Notes under the pieces: model-generated | What the model was told of the DNA's origin: nothing | Database searches by the model: none | Seen by the model: the letters and a program-made list of their open reading frames with translations, nothing else | Shown: positions 1-9,547 of the stretch, piece after piece | Layout: every line of letters starts with the position of its first letter | Position numbering within the stretch: position 1 is the stretch's first letter | Translations under genes and position numbers: made by a program | Origin: CAYTLQ01 sp964438715 | GTDB taxonomy: Bacteria > Bacteroidota > Ignavibacteria > Ignavibacteriales > Ignavibacteriaceae | Length of the DNA stretch: 30,058 nucleotides | Direction of reading: 5' to 3' | Assembly (NCBI GenBank): GCA_964438715.1 | Contig: CAYTLQ010000268.1 | Span: 1 to 30,058, forward strand

Positions 1-2524
1 TTGGATAATTCTGATATAATGATGTTTCATCAGGACTGAAATTAACCTGAACAGAGGTAGTATTTGAATATTCAAACGATCCATCAAAATCAATTTGTTT
101 CAGCCTGTATGAAACATTTCCCGTGTAGGTTGCAAGAGAATTATCGAAATCTGTGAACTGATATGACTGAACAGTTGTGGTAGTTCCTTTACCTTGAACA
201 ATACCGGTTACTTCCCAATTGCCGTCGGAGAATTTTCTTTCGATATGAAACTCTTTATTGTTTTTCTCGCTTGCGGTCTGCCAATTGAGCAAAACACCGT
301 TAGGGGTTTCCAAAGCCTTGAAAGAAATCAATTCAACCGGTAGAAGAGAAGTGAGCGATGCCTCATAAACACCTCTTCCGTGTGTTCCCGCCCGCAACAT
401 TTTTGTCGATGGAGAATAGTCCAAATGCTTTATCACAGTATTCGGCAGTCCATTATCCATATCTTTCCATGTTACACCGCCATTGGTTGTCATAAAGACA
501 CCGATATCGGTAGCAACAAAATATATCTGCGGGTTTAGCTGATTTTCCGTGAAGATAAATATATCGCTTACCGGGGAATCGGGCAGATTGCCGTTTATAC
601 TCACCCAGGATGCTCCATCGTTTGTTGTTTTGTAAACTTTGTTACCGCCAAATCCCAGCATTGTTAAAAAGACTACATTTGAAGAGTCAGGATGTACATA
701 AATGGATGAAATAGTTTTGCCGGGAAGATTTGATGTAACATTGGTAAAAGTAAGACCTCCATCCGTAGAACGGGTTACTTTACTACCCGAAGTTGCGTAA
801 ATTATATCAGGATTAGTTCTTGAAATTGCAAGCTCGCGAACGGCACTGGAGCCGTTAATATTTGAAGAAATTGCTGTCCAATTAGCGCCATTATCATCAC
901 TTCGGTAGAGACGCTGACGCGCAACATAAAACCTTCCATCAATTGTCGGATGAGCAATAATCGGAGCAACCCACGCTACTGCTTCGCTGGTATTGATACC
1001 GGATGTTGCATTAGTCCAACTGTTTCCGCCGTTTGTCGTTCGCACCAGGCCGCCATTCTGCGACTCACCTATAATATAGTTAGGATTGAACGGATTAAAA
1101 CATACCTCACCGCCATCGCCGCCAAATGCCGCTGACCAGTTTAATGAGGAAAAAGTTTGTTGTGTGCCATTATCCTGAGTTCCACCGAGAATTCTTGTTG
1201 GGGAGAAAGGACTTGCAGTAATCCGGTAAAATTGAGTTAATGTAAGTCCCTGGTTTAAATTAGAAAATGAATTACCCAGATTTGTGGAGCGATAAATACC
1301 GCCATCATTAAGAGCAAGAATGGTGTTTTCTTCAGTGGGATGAAAAACAAGAAAATGCTGGTCCACATGGACAGTGCCGCCTGAATATCCCTGTGAAATA
1401 TTTGTAAATGAAACTCCGCCATCGGTTGAACGGTGTATTTCAATAGTGCCTATGTACACAACATCCGGATTTTTCGGATGCACCCGACAATAAAAATCGT
1501 ACCATGCCTGGCTTCCACCGAAATTATACGATGTTGCTATTTGTGACCATGTTACACCAAAGTTTGTTGATTTAAAGGCTGTTACAGTCGATCCATTGTA
1601 AACAGAAGCATACATTATTGAGGGAATATTTCTGCAATAATCAAAGTGCATTCTCGTGCCGTTTGGTAAACCTGATGAGAAGGAGGAAAATGTTGCACCT
1701 CCATCAACAGATCGTATAATATTCAGCGCACTGCCAATCGCAAATGCAGTATCTCCGGTAAGAGAGAAGAGTACATCATCACATCTGTCTGAGCGCAGAA
1801 TTGTCCACGATTCTCCTCCATTTGTGCTTCGGTATAAACCGGCAGTGCCTACAGCGGCCAGCAAGTGTTGGGAGTTTTTGGGACTGATAACAATCCGTGA
1901 AAAATAAGAGTTACCGGGTAGTCCTGCAGTATATTGCTGCCATGTTGTACCACCGTCGGTGCTTTTCAGTAATCCGCGACCGTAATATGATGCTCCGCTG
2001 TATGTTGCTTCGCCGGTGCCTGCATAAATAATGTTAGGATTAGAAGGGTCAATTGCCAGAGCGCCCATAGACATAGAAGGTTGTTTATCGGTAAGCGGTT
2101 GCCAATTTACTCCTCCGTCGGTTGTTTTCCAGACACCGCCGTTGGCAGCACCAATGAATATTATATTGGGATTTTGCGGGTGGTATGCAGCGGTTACAAT
2201 TCGTGATGAAATTGAACCCCAATTAAAATATGCACCGGGCGATGGACCAATACTATGCCATTGCAGATCAAATTCTGATGGAGACTGGCTTTGTTTCATT
2301 GTAAGTTTTTGATCCATTGCCCTTCCGTAAGCATTTTCCGGAATATATCCTTCGGGATATGCTCGTTCTTCAATGAAGAGCCATTCACGCATAAACGGTT
2401 TTTGTGCTTTTATATTATCAGGTACATTTTCATAGGCAGAGCTTTTAATCTTGCCTGATTGTGTTTCCTGTTGTGCCATTAAGCATACGGGAAACAAAAG
2501 AAAAAATAAAATGAGTTTATTCAT
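1..2524 (-). CDS. Secreted BNR/Asp-box repeat protein with T9SS C-terminal module (3' end outside window)
   Basis: The frame is open from an ATG at 2524 to the left edge, about 841 codons, with no stop. The N-terminus is a signal peptide (MNKLILFFLLFPVCLMAQQ). The body, from about residue 85 to 710, carries about twelve Asp-box motifs of the form S/T-x-D/N-x-G-x-x-W/F (for example KTTDGGVNW, RSTNGGESW, RSDDNGANW), each followed by a strand like NPNIIYAGT. This is typical of sortilin/VPS10-like beta-propellers. After it comes the roughly 100-residue beta-sandwich linker starting PVELISF and containing YRLKQIDFDG, which also occurs at 20006-22363 and 26891-28471. The last codons read YQNYP, so the cut falls immediately before the expected NPFNP sorting motif. 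It is likely exported by T9SS and surface-attached or released; its ligand is unknown. The start is preceded by AT-rich sequence without a strong Shine-Dalgarno. Confidence 0.88.
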   Translation of the reverse strand, partial: MNKLILFFLLFPVCLMAQQETQSGKIKSSAYENVPDNIKAQKPFMREWLFIEERAYPEGYIPENAYGRAMDQKLTMKQSQSPSEFDLQWHSIGPSPGAYFNWGSISSRIVTAAYHPQNPNIIFIGAANGGVWKTTDGGVNWQPLTDKQPSMSMGALAIDPSNPNIIYAGTGEATYSGASYYGRGLLKSTDGGTTWQQYTAGLPGNSYFSRIVISPKNSQHLLAAVGTAGLYRSTNGGESWTILRSDRCDDVLFSLTGDTAFAIGSALNIIRSVDGGATFSSFSSGLPNGTRMHFDYCRNIPSIMYASVYNGSTVTAFKSTNFGVTWSQIATSYNFGGSQAWYDFYCRVHPKNPDVVYIGTIEIHRSTDGGVSFTNISQGYSGGTVHVDQHFLVFHPTEENTILALNDGGIYRSTNLGNSFSNLNQGLTLTQFYRITASPFSPTRILGGTQDNGTQQTFSSLNWSAAFGGDGGEVCFNPFNPNYIIGESQNGGLVRTTNGGNSWTNATSGINTSEAVAWVAPIIAHPTIDGRFYVARQRLYRSDDNGANWTAISSNINGSSAVRELAISRTNPDIIYATSGSKVTRSTDGGLTFTNVTSNLPGKTISSIYVHPDSSNVVFLTMLGFGGNKVYKTTNDGASWVSINGNLPDSPVSDIFIFTENQLNPQIYFVATDIGVFMTTNGGVTWKDMDNGLPNTVIKHLDYSPSTKMLRAGTHGRGVYEASLTSLLPVELISFKALETPNGVLLNWQTASEKNNKEFHIERKFSDGNWEVTGIVQGKGTTTTVQSYQFTDFDNSLATYTGNVSYRLKQIDFDGSFEYSNTTSVQVNFSPDETSLYQNYP

Positions 2525-2569
2525 AGAGCTTTCTTTTTGATTAAACTAAATCGTGTTAATAACAAATAG

Positions 2570-3037
2570 TTAGACAATGCCGAGTAATTTTTTAATGACA
2601 GCTATTTGCCCAATATGATAAACTGAATGTTGAATTATACCATGAATCTGCAAATACAGAGAATCTGTACTACCTGCAGGAGTTTTATCTAAATCCGAAT
2701 CATTCAAAGTATCGATAACAGCTTTAAGAGCGTTAATTTCAGAATTAAATTTCTGAAGAGCAATCTGCCAGGACTCTGAAGTAATGCTTTCCACAGCAGG
2801 CCAATCTCCCTGGGGAGGTTCATTTATAGGATTTCCCTGAATCCGGTTCCGTACGACGAACAACCATGCCTCCATGTGAAGAAGAATTTCCCAAATAGAG
2901 TGTAAACTGCCATGAGGTTTTTGACCAGCTTGTGTATGATTAACATTTTGGAGCACCTCCAGAACTGATTTACCATACCACGCATTAGCTTTGAAAACTC
3001 TTGAGAACTGGTTAGAGATTCTTTTCACCTCACTCAT
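2570..3037 (-). CDS. DinB-like (DinB/YfiT superfamily) protein
   Basis: A 155-residue protein, a usual length for the family. It is predicted to be an all-helical four-helix bundle. The metal-binding histidines expected for DinB-like proteins are visible: His54 in ILLHM, and His137 and His141 in HSVYHIGQ near the C-terminus. Family members are cytosolic; some are thiol-S-transferases that use bacillithiol or mycothiol as cofactor. That is suggestive because bshC lies at 25132-26763, but the substrate here is unknown. The ATG at 3037 has a good Shine-Dalgarno (TAGGAG six bases upstream). It is transcribed in the same direction as the flavoprotein gene 149 bases upstream, so it could be co-transcribed or independent. 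Confidence 0.8.
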   Translation of the reverse strand: MSEVKRISNQFSRVFKANAWYGKSVLEVLQNVNHTQAGQKPHGSLHSIWEILLHMEAWLFVVRNRIQGNPINEPPQGDWPAVESITSESWQIALQKFNSEINALKAVIDTLNDSDLDKTPAGSTDSLYLQIHGIIQHSVYHIGQIAVIKKLLGIV

Positions 3038-3186
3038 TGCTAACTCCTAAAGAGATTTACATTGAACCATTCTTAAGATAACCAAAAATTTTTAGTTTCA
3101 TTGCGGTAAAAAACAGACAATTTCTATAAATAACGAATGAGGTCTATAGTAAAGAATTATGAGGAACGGCGGGCGATTAGAATTAA

Positions 3187-4395
3187 CTATTTTGCTCCGG
3201 AGGAAGTACCTGCAATATAACCTGTTGTCCAAGCCGCCTGGAAATTAAACCCGCCCGTAAGCGCATCGATGTTAAGCACTTCTCCGGCAAAAAAAAGGTT
3301 TTTGTGAATTTTACTCTGCATTGTTCTGAAGTCTATTTGTTTTAATTCAATTCCACCGGCAGTAACGAACTCATCTTTGTTAGTGCTTTTTCCATGAATC
3401 ATAAAACGGAATGCGGTTAATTGCAGGATTAATGAACGAATTTTAGAAATTGATAATGTATTCCACCTGATATCTGTCGGAAATTCTTTCATTAGTAAAA
3501 TTTTCCAGAGTCTCTCCGGAATCGAACCAAAAGGAGCGGAGCTAAGGAGTTTATTTTTATGTAATTCCCGGTATTTCAATAATTCCGTTTCAAGAGAAGA
3601 GAAATTCATTTCAGGAAACAAGTTAACAATAACCGTACACCGGTAATTGACCGAATGAAGATATCGCGCGGCAAAGGAGGATAAACCTAATACAACCGGA
3701 CCGCTTATTCCTCTGTGAGTGAAAAGTAAAGGACCTGTGTTTGTAAATTTTGTTCCTTCAATAGCAAGAGAACAAAAGGGCACTGATACACCGGAAACAG
3801 AATGAAATTCAATCTGCTCTGTATTAAAGGCAAACAATGAAGGCACCGGCGGAACTATTTCATAACCTAATTCAGCAAGAATGTTCCAAGCGGATTCGGA
3901 GGAACCGGTTGCGAAAATTACACGGTCTGCTTGTAATTCACCATCTTGCAGAAAAATTTTCCAGAAACCATCGCCTTCCGGCTTGTATAAAATGCCTTTT
4001 ATTGAGGCAGAGGTTTTTATAACAATTTTATATTTGTTTGCAAGTGAACGGAAGCAGTCGATTATTGTCCGTGATGAATCAGAGACAGGAAAAATTCTAC
4101 CATCACTTTCAGTTTTTAGCTCAACATTATTCCTTCTAAACCACGCAATAGTATGTTCAGGATTGAAACGGTGAAAAGGTCCTAATAATTCTTTACCGCC
4201 ACGAGGATAATTTTTAATTAACTCGGAAGGTATGGAACAGGCATTCGTAACATTACACCGCCCGCCGCCGGAAATTTTTACTTTACTAAGAACTTTATTT
4301 GACTTCTCAAGAATTATTACCTGATTTCCATACTGTGCGGCGGTAATAGCGGAGAAAAATCCGGCAGCCCCTCCGCCAATAACAACTATTTTCAA
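3187..4395 (-). CDS. HI0933/YhiN-family FAD-dependent flavoprotein
   Basis: A 402-residue flavoprotein. Visible motifs are the N-terminal dinucleotide-binding glycine loop GGGAAGFFSA (residues about 7-16), the family signature SGGGRCNVTN (about 42-51), a central ATGSSES segment, and the C-terminal FAD-contact stretch AGEVLNIDALTGGFNFQAAW. These match the HI0933 (BaiN/YhiN-like) family of cytosolic NAD(P)/FAD oxidoreductases, whose physiological substrate is generally unknown. The start must be TTG at 4395: an in-frame TAA lies two codons upstream, and MKIVVIGGGAAG is the normal N-terminus of the family. The gene follows the TPR gene by 42 bases in the same direction, so the two are probably one transcript. 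Confidence 0.88.
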   Translation of the reverse strand: MKIVVIGGGAAGFFSAITAAQYGNQVIILEKSNKVLSKVKISGGGRCNVTNACSIPSELIKNYPRGGKELLGPFHRFNPEHTIAWFRRNNVELKTESDGRIFPVSDSSRTIIDCFRSLANKYKIVIKTSASIKGILYKPEGDGFWKIFLQDGELQADRVIFATGSSESAWNILAELGYEIVPPVPSLFAFNTEQIEFHSVSGVSVPFCSLAIEGTKFTNTGPLLFTHRGISGPVVLGLSSFAARYLHSVNYRCTVIVNLFPEMNFSSLETELLKYRELHKNKLLSSAPFGSIPERLWKILLMKEFPTDIRWNTLSISKIRSLILQLTAFRFMIHGKSTNKDEFVTAGGIELKQIDFRTMQSKIHKNLFFAGEVLNIDALTGGFNFQAAWTTGYIAGTSSGAK

Positions 4396-4437
4396 TCTTT
4401 ATTTATGTTCGTTACGAGAAAAATGTTCAGTCGTGTA

Positions 4438-5589
4438 TTAGAATTTATATGGTTTGCTCAGGTACTCTTTTGCAAAGTCATGAGAATTACCATAATTACG
4501 CATTGCGAGAATTTTATTATAATATTTTACTGCTTCATCCCGTTTTCCAATGGCATCGTACATCATTCCAAGATAGAGCCGGGTATTTATGAGAAAACCA
4601 CTTTCGGTATTTTTATCCAGTTCAACTGATTTTTGTTCACAAATTGTAAAATGATAAATCGAAGAATCAGCTTTTTGTATATTCTTATAGTATAAGCCAA
4701 TGTAATAATTAGCTTCCCGATCAGCCTTTTCGCCATAACCGGGATATCCGAGTTTGTATTTATTGTGTACAGAAGAGAAAATCCGAAAATATTCTTCGTG
4801 AAAACCACGGCGGGCATTAATTCTGCCTTTCCAGCGTTCAAAAGTCGGATTGTTAGGGAAATCATTAACGAGTCGTGTGGCGTATTCATCAGCTTTATCG
4901 GCGTTATTTTCAAACTGATAATACAATGTCATAAGAAAATACACTGCTTCATATCGTGTATATCGTCCGAAGATAGCGGCATCATGTAACTGCTCAATTC
5001 CGCGTTGCTTATCGCCTGAGGGGAAAAAAATCATAAGTGGTTTTATAAGCGGATATTGTTCCGGTATTACTGCGGCGTAGTAATTATAAATACCAAATCC
5101 AAGGGCCACATCTTTATTTGTCGGATCTAATTTGGAAGCACGCTGAACAATCGGCAACGCTTCTCTTCCGTCATCGGCAGCCTTAATCCAACTTTCACGA
5201 ATTGCTCTCAGCCTGCCCCTGAACCCAATTGCCCCGCCTTTGAAGAACAGAGCATCGACATTATTTTCGTTTTCCTCAAGGAGCTCATCGCACTGATAAA
5301 TAACATCCTCAAGTTTTTCAAAGAAAATATCATCATAAGATTCATTGTCAAGGTCGGGTAGTATTCTCCACCAATCAACCATAGCCAGAAAGAATCTGCC
5401 GGCCGGATGTTTGGGGTAGTCCGCAATTATTTGTCGGAATGTGGCTTCAGCCGCGGAATAATTAATATTGTAAATTTCTTTAATGCCCTTTTGAACCAGT
5501 GAATCGAATCTGGCATCATTTCTTTGCGCCACTAATTCAGAACAAGCAAGGAGCACAAAAATCCAAAATGAATGGAGAGTCATTTTCAT
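4438..5589 (-). CDS. Exported TPR-repeat protein
   Basis: A 383-residue protein with an N-terminal hydrophobic signal segment (FWIFVLLACSELVAQ). The mature part is mostly helical, with TPR-type patterns such as YSAAEATFRQIIADYPKHPAGRF near residues 43-65, the region around LPIVQRASKLDPTNKDVALG, and YLGMMYDAIGKRDEAVKYYNKIL near the C-terminus. TPR proteins are scaffolds for protein interactions; this one probably works in the periplasm. No enzyme motif was seen. The ATG at 5589 was chosen; ATG 5583 is also possible. It lies 144 bases downstream of glycyl-tRNA synthetase and 42 bases upstream of the flavoprotein gene, all on the minus strand. No specific function can be assigned. Confidence 0.8.
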   Translation of the reverse strand: MKMTLHSFWIFVLLACSELVAQRNDARFDSLVQKGIKEIYNINYSAAEATFRQIIADYPKHPAGRFFLAMVDWWRILPDLDNESYDDIFFEKLEDVIYQCDELLEENENNVDALFFKGGAIGFRGRLRAIRESWIKAADDGREALPIVQRASKLDPTNKDVALGFGIYNYYAAVIPEQYPLIKPLMIFFPSGDKQRGIEQLHDAAIFGRYTRYEAVYFLMTLYYQFENNADKADEYATRLVNDFPNNPTFERWKGRINARRGFHEEYFRIFSSVHNKYKLGYPGYGEKADREANYYIGLYYKNIQKADSSIYHFTICEQKSVELDKNTESGFLINTRLYLGMMYDAIGKRDEAVKYYNKILAMRNYGNSHDFAKEYLSKPYKF

Positions 5590-5733
5590 AGTAAAACCTG
5601 TTAGTTAAATTACCAGCCGCACCAAGACATTATACAAGCCAATGAAATACTTCGGGGCATTTATCTTTGTACAGATTAATAGTTCAATATGTTCCGTTGC
5701 TTCAGAAGGAAAAAAGTTTCCTCCGAAAAAATA

Positions 5734-7215
5734 TTATAAATGAAGCTTGCTAAGTAAATAAGAAGCGACCTGTGATGAGTCTATTCTTTCCTGAAGCATG
5801 GAGTCACGCTCACGGACGGTAACGGTATTATCTGTCATAGTTTGTGTATCAACTGTAATTGCAAATGGTGTCCCGATTTCATCCATTCTTCGGTATCTTC
5901 TGCCCACAGCGCCTTTGTCATCGTAAAAAACTTTGAAATTTTTACGAAGGTCATTTTCTATCTTTCTGGAATATTCAGGCATACCGTCTTTGTTTACTAA
6001 CGGTAATATCGCTGCTTTTAATGGCGCAAGTTTGGGGTGGAGTCGAAGAACAACGCGGGTTTCATTATTCACTGTTTCTTCATCGTATGCATCAACCAAA
6101 AATGCCATAAAAGATCTGCTGGCACCTGCGGAAGTTTCAATAATATATGGAGTAAATTTTTCTTTCGTTTCTTCATCGAAGTACTTCATAGATTTACCGG
6201 AAAATTCCTCATGCCTGCTAAGGTCGAAATCGGTCCTGTTATGAATACCTTCAATCTCTCCCCAGCCAAACGGGAAATGGTATTCAATATCGGTTGCTTC
6301 TTTTGCGTAATGGGCAAGTTTATTTTGTGGATGATCGTGATAACGGAGTTTTTCAGGCTTCATTCCAAGATTTTTGAACCACTGCAGGCGTTCAGCTTTC
6401 CAGTAATCGTACCAATGTTTATCATCAACCGGCTTGACAAAAAACTGCATTTCCATTTGTTCGAATTCCCGGGTACGGAACAGAAAATATTTTGTGTTAA
6501 TTTCGTTGCGGAATGCCTTACCGATTTGTGCAATGCCAAACGGTAATTTTTGGCGGGATGCAGTTTGAACATTTAGAAAATTAACAAATATTCCTTGTGC
6601 AGTCTCAGGGCGGAGATAAACGACAGCGCTTGAATCTTCTACCGGACCAATAAAAGTTTTGAACATCAAATTGAACTGTCTTGGTAAAGTAAATGTACCT
6701 TTGTTTCCGCATTGAGGACAATTCATTTCTTCAATTACCGCCGCAACTTTATCTTTATTTTCGAGAAGTGCAGTAAACAATTCTTCCGTTTGTGTATCGT
6801 TTGCGGTTTTTACATCGGTATTTTCGCCAAAACTAACGCCTTTCTCCGACAGCGTTTCAAGAATTTTCTTTTTCTTTTTTGTAGCGATTGAATCACTTAA
6901 TATATCGAGACGAAAACGGGCTTTACAACCCTTGCAGTCTATCATTGGATCAGTAAAATTTTCGACATGTCCTGAAGCCTCCCATACCCGAGGGTGCATA
7001 AGAATAGCGGCGTCAAGTCCCTCAACATCCTCACGGTAAGTCATAAACTTCCACCACTCTTCCTTTATGTTCTTGAGTAATTCTACACCCAATGGACCGT
7101 AGTCCCAACAGCCATTTAAGCCGCCATACACTTCACTTGATTGAAAGACAAAACCCCTTCTTTTAGCGAGTGAAACGAGTTTTTCGAGAACATCAGTATT
7201 TTTATTACTTGCCAT
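5734..7215 (-). CDS. glyS: Glycyl-tRNA synthetase, alpha2 dimer type
   Basis: A 493-residue class II aminoacyl-tRNA synthetase that charges tRNA-Gly in the cytosol. The N-terminus (RRGFVFQSSEVYGGLNGCWDYGPLG) is the signature of the single-chain eukaryote/archaea/Bacteroidota-type enzyme rather than the alpha2beta2 GlyQ/GlyS type. Visible elements are a zinc pair CKGC with a later CPQC, motif 2 around FRNEINTKYFLFRTREFEQ, the active-site stretch ETSAGASRSFMAFL, and a C-terminal anticodon-binding domain (APLKAAILPLV to GRRYRRMDEIGTPFAITVD). The ATG has a Shine-Dalgarno (AAGGA, five bases before it). It is divergent from the glycan operon at 7435, with 219 bases between them. The symbol glyS follows common usage for this form (also called glyQS). 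Confidence 0.97.
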   Translation of the reverse strand: MASNKNTDVLEKLVSLAKRRGFVFQSSEVYGGLNGCWDYGPLGVELLKNIKEEWWKFMTYREDVEGLDAAILMHPRVWEASGHVENFTDPMIDCKGCKARFRLDILSDSIATKKKKKILETLSEKGVSFGENTDVKTANDTQTEELFTALLENKDKVAAVIEEMNCPQCGNKGTFTLPRQFNLMFKTFIGPVEDSSAVVYLRPETAQGIFVNFLNVQTASRQKLPFGIAQIGKAFRNEINTKYFLFRTREFEQMEMQFFVKPVDDKHWYDYWKAERLQWFKNLGMKPEKLRYHDHPQNKLAHYAKEATDIEYHFPFGWGEIEGIHNRTDFDLSRHEEFSGKSMKYFDEETKEKFTPYIIETSAGASRSFMAFLVDAYDEETVNNETRVVLRLHPKLAPLKAAILPLVNKDGMPEYSRKIENDLRKNFKVFYDDKGAVGRRYRRMDEIGTPFAITVDTQTMTDNTVTVRERDSMLQERIDSSQVASYLLSKLHL

Positions 7216-7398
7216 TCGTGTCCTTTTTAATGAGTAATGGTACAGAAAAAACTAATCTTAAATATAAAAAAACTCCTGATGGAATTTGAGTGAAAAGAAA
7301 AATGTCAATAATTATGAAATTCCCCACTCAATTGATTTTTCTCACATTTTTGCATATCTGGGCTTGAAAAGACACCGACAATCTCCCCAAAAAATGCT

Positions 7399-7410
7399 AT
7401 CTTTAAAGAT
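7399..7410. promoter_or_regulatory. Perfect 12-bp palindrome upstream of the glycan operon
   Basis: ATCTTTAAAGAT is a perfect palindrome, 24 bases before the GTG start at 7435, inside the divergent promoter region between glyS and the first glycan-operon gene. Such a position would suit an operator, but a short AT-rich palindrome can occur by chance in this DNA. No confident -33/-7 or -35/-10 pair could be aligned with it. Confidence 0.2.
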
Positions 7411-7434
7411 TGTTTTATTACTTAACCAAGTATA

Positions 7435-8421
7435 GTGTTACTTTCAAAATACCTAAAAGAACATAATATCAGTTTTACCAGGAAAGAGAGTTTTTTGGTT
7501 TTGCTCAAAATACTCATTTCACTGGGTTTTATTGTTTACTTAACGATGAAAATTGAACCTGGGAGACTTTTTATGTCTTTTAAGGGTGCAAACTATTTTC
7601 CCATTATTATTGCCGTTGTTCTTGTTTCTCTAAATATTTATACAATTTATATTAGATGGCGTTTATTAGCGAAAAAGTGCCTCGCAGTTGCTGATAATTC
7701 GTCTATAATCCGCTCACTATTTTATGGTTTCGCGGCTGGCTCATTTACACCTGCCAGACTTGGAGAGTATTTTGGAAGAAAACTCGCATTACCGGATAAT
7801 TCAATTCTTGATGTTGTACTCGCAACTGCGATCGACAAAATGTTTACATTATTTCTTACTCTTTTATTCGGATCTCTGGCTTCAGTATTATATCTCCATT
7901 TCATACTTCAGGTGACACCACTTCTTACTATTTCATTATTTGTAATTATACTCGTACTATTTGTGATACTTGGACTCTCTGCTCTTCGTGAAGAGTTCTG
8001 GCAGTATTTTATAAGGGATTCTCTGAAAAAAGTAGGTTTCCTGAGAAAAATTTTTGAGAAATTTCTCTTACTCAGACAGCTTGATAATAAAACACTTATG
8101 CAGCTCTTTCTTTATAGCTGTATTCATTACCTCACATTTAATTTACAGTTTGCGCTACTTGTTGTTGGATTTAATAACGGCGGCTCACTTTGGGAGGCAT
8201 TTTGGGCGGGCGGTTTAATGTTTTTCTCAAAAACTATTATTCCCGTGTTCACTATCGGGGAGCTTGGTGTTCGTGAGGCGGCCTCTATGTATTTTGTTTC
8301 TCACTTTGGTTTTCAGGAAGCGGCCGGATTCAGTGCGGCGATGATATTATTTATTTTAAATATCGCAATTCCTGCATTCATCGGCGTTCTGCTCTTCTTT
8401 AAGAGAGGAAATGGTCGCTGA
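7435..8421 (+). CDS. Flippase-like integral membrane protein (LPG synthase TM-domain/UPF0104 family)
   Basis: A 328-residue polytopic membrane protein with about eight hydrophobic segments. The pattern fits the lysylphosphatidylglycerol synthase transmembrane (UPF0104, AglD-like) family: an early GFAAGSFTPARLGEYFGRK motif (the family's T/P-x-R-x-G-E element), and a late GGLMFFSKTIIPVFTIGELGVREAAS motif. The soluble aminoacyl-transferase domain of true MprF is absent, so this is only the membrane part. Relatives are thought to move or present lipid-linked precursors. The start is GTG 7435 because an in-frame TAA lies just upstream. It is the first gene of the plus-strand operon and overlaps the next gene by 11 bases, which supports a role in making or flipping a lipid-linked glycan. 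Confidence 0.85.
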   Translation: MLLSKYLKEHNISFTRKESFLVLLKILISLGFIVYLTMKIEPGRLFMSFKGANYFPIIIAVVLVSLNIYTIYIRWRLLAKKCLAVADNSSIIRSLFYGFAAGSFTPARLGEYFGRKLALPDNSILDVVLATAIDKMFTLFLTLLFGSLASVLYLHFILQVTPLLTISLFVIILVLFVILGLSALREEFWQYFIRDSLKKVGFLRKIFEKFLLLRQLDNKTLMQLFLYSCIHYLTFNLQFALLVVGFNNGGSLWEAFWAGGLMFFSKTIIPVFTIGELGVREAASMYFVSHFGFQEAAGFSAAMILFILNIAIPAFIGVLLFFKRGNGR

Positions 8422-9541
8422 TATTTATCTTTTATTGCTCGCCTTTTTTTCAATTGGGTATTTCCGGTTTTTATTAAAAATACGAAAAGGGCTGAGGAAT
8501 ATTTTCCAAAAGAAGGAAGTTTCCCGGCAAAAACGAACAGTCAGTGTAATAGTCCCCTTTCGTAATGAAGAAAAAAACATCAGAAGAAATATAGAATCTC
8601 TGCTTTCACAGGATTATCCTCATTCCCTCGTACAATTTATTTATGTGAACGATCACTCCGAAGACGGATCGGTACCGATACTTGAAGAATACATTGCGAT
8701 GAATACTAATATTAAATTACTGCATAATTCACCGGAAGAATTTGGGAAGAAAAATGCTATAAAAAATGGAGTAGAATTCGCCACAGGAGAAATAATTATA
8801 GGCACAGATGCCGATTGCATCTACAATACAAAGTGGATCAGTACAATGATTTCCGGATTTACCGATGATGTGGGATTCATCTCTGGTCCCGTTGCATTCG
8901 GTTCGGGTGAGGGATTTTTCAATTATTTTCAGGAATATGAATTTGCCGGACTGGTGCTCTCGGGTGCAGGTCTTATTGGATTGAACACTCCGGTGATATG
9001 TAATGCGGCAAATATTGCCTACCGCAGGGACCTGTTTAAAGAGGTAAAAGGATTCGAGCATAAATATAAACTTGCCGGTGGTGATGATGAATTACTAATG
9101 AGGAAAATTCATCAGACAGGCAGATATAGAGTTACTTTTCTTGCAGATACTTCTGCAGTGGTAAAAACACAGCCAAGTGCTTCGATAAAAGATTTTTTTA
9201 TTCAAAGATCGCGCTGGGCTGGCAAAGGATTATTCTATGACAAACGCGTTGTTGCATTTATTTTACTGCCAATATTTTTCTTTTACTTTTTTTATTTACT
9301 TTTTCCCATAGTAATTTTTTATCGGGGAATGAAATTTCTCCTCGTGTTTCTTCTGATTTTTATTTTGAAATCAGGGATAGAATATTCAGTTATGCGTTAT
9401 GCAGAAAAATTTCTTGTGAAGTATCTTTCCCCCTGGTATTTTTTATTTTCAGAGATTGTTCAGCCACTTTATATTGTAGTGGTATCGGTTAATGGCAGTT
9501 TTGGTAATTTTACCTGGAAGAACAGGCGTTGGAAAAGGTAA
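8411..9541 (+). CDS. Membrane glycosyltransferase family 2 (first copy)
   Basis: A 376-residue GT2 enzyme. One N-terminal membrane segment is followed by the GT-A domain: nucleotide-binding start SVIVPFRNEEKNI, the DxD metal site in GTDADC, acceptor-site GGDDELLMRKI and the QRSRW (QxxRW) motif seen in processive GT2 enzymes. Three or more C-terminal membrane helices follow (ILLPIFFFYFFYLLFPIVIF). It probably adds sugar residues to a lipid or polysaccharide at the inner-membrane cytoplasmic face. Donor and product cannot be read from sequence. The start ATGGTCGCT follows AGAGAGGAA and overlaps the flippase-like gene by 11 bases; the deacetylase follows after 6 bases. It is paralogous in layout to the gene at 10177. 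Confidence 0.93.
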   Translation: MVADIYLLLLAFFSIGYFRFLLKIRKGLRNIFQKKEVSRQKRTVSVIVPFRNEEKNIRRNIESLLSQDYPHSLVQFIYVNDHSEDGSVPILEEYIAMNTNIKLLHNSPEEFGKKNAIKNGVEFATGEIIIGTDADCIYNTKWISTMISGFTDDVGFISGPVAFGSGEGFFNYFQEYEFAGLVLSGAGLIGLNTPVICNAANIAYRRDLFKEVKGFEHKYKLAGGDDELLMRKIHQTGRYRVTFLADTSAVVKTQPSASIKDFFIQRSRWAGKGLFYDKRVVAFILLPIFFFYFFYLLFPIVIFYRGMKFLLVFLLIFILKSGIEYSVMRYAEKFLVKYLSPWYFLFSEIVQPLYIVVVSVNGSFGNFTWKNRRWKR

Positions 9542-9547
9542 GCGGCA

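Noticed and set aside
6037..6546. 169-residue open frame on the plus strand
   Set aside because: It lies wholly antisense to glycyl-tRNA synthetase, whose motifs are intact, and its translation has no recognisable domain.
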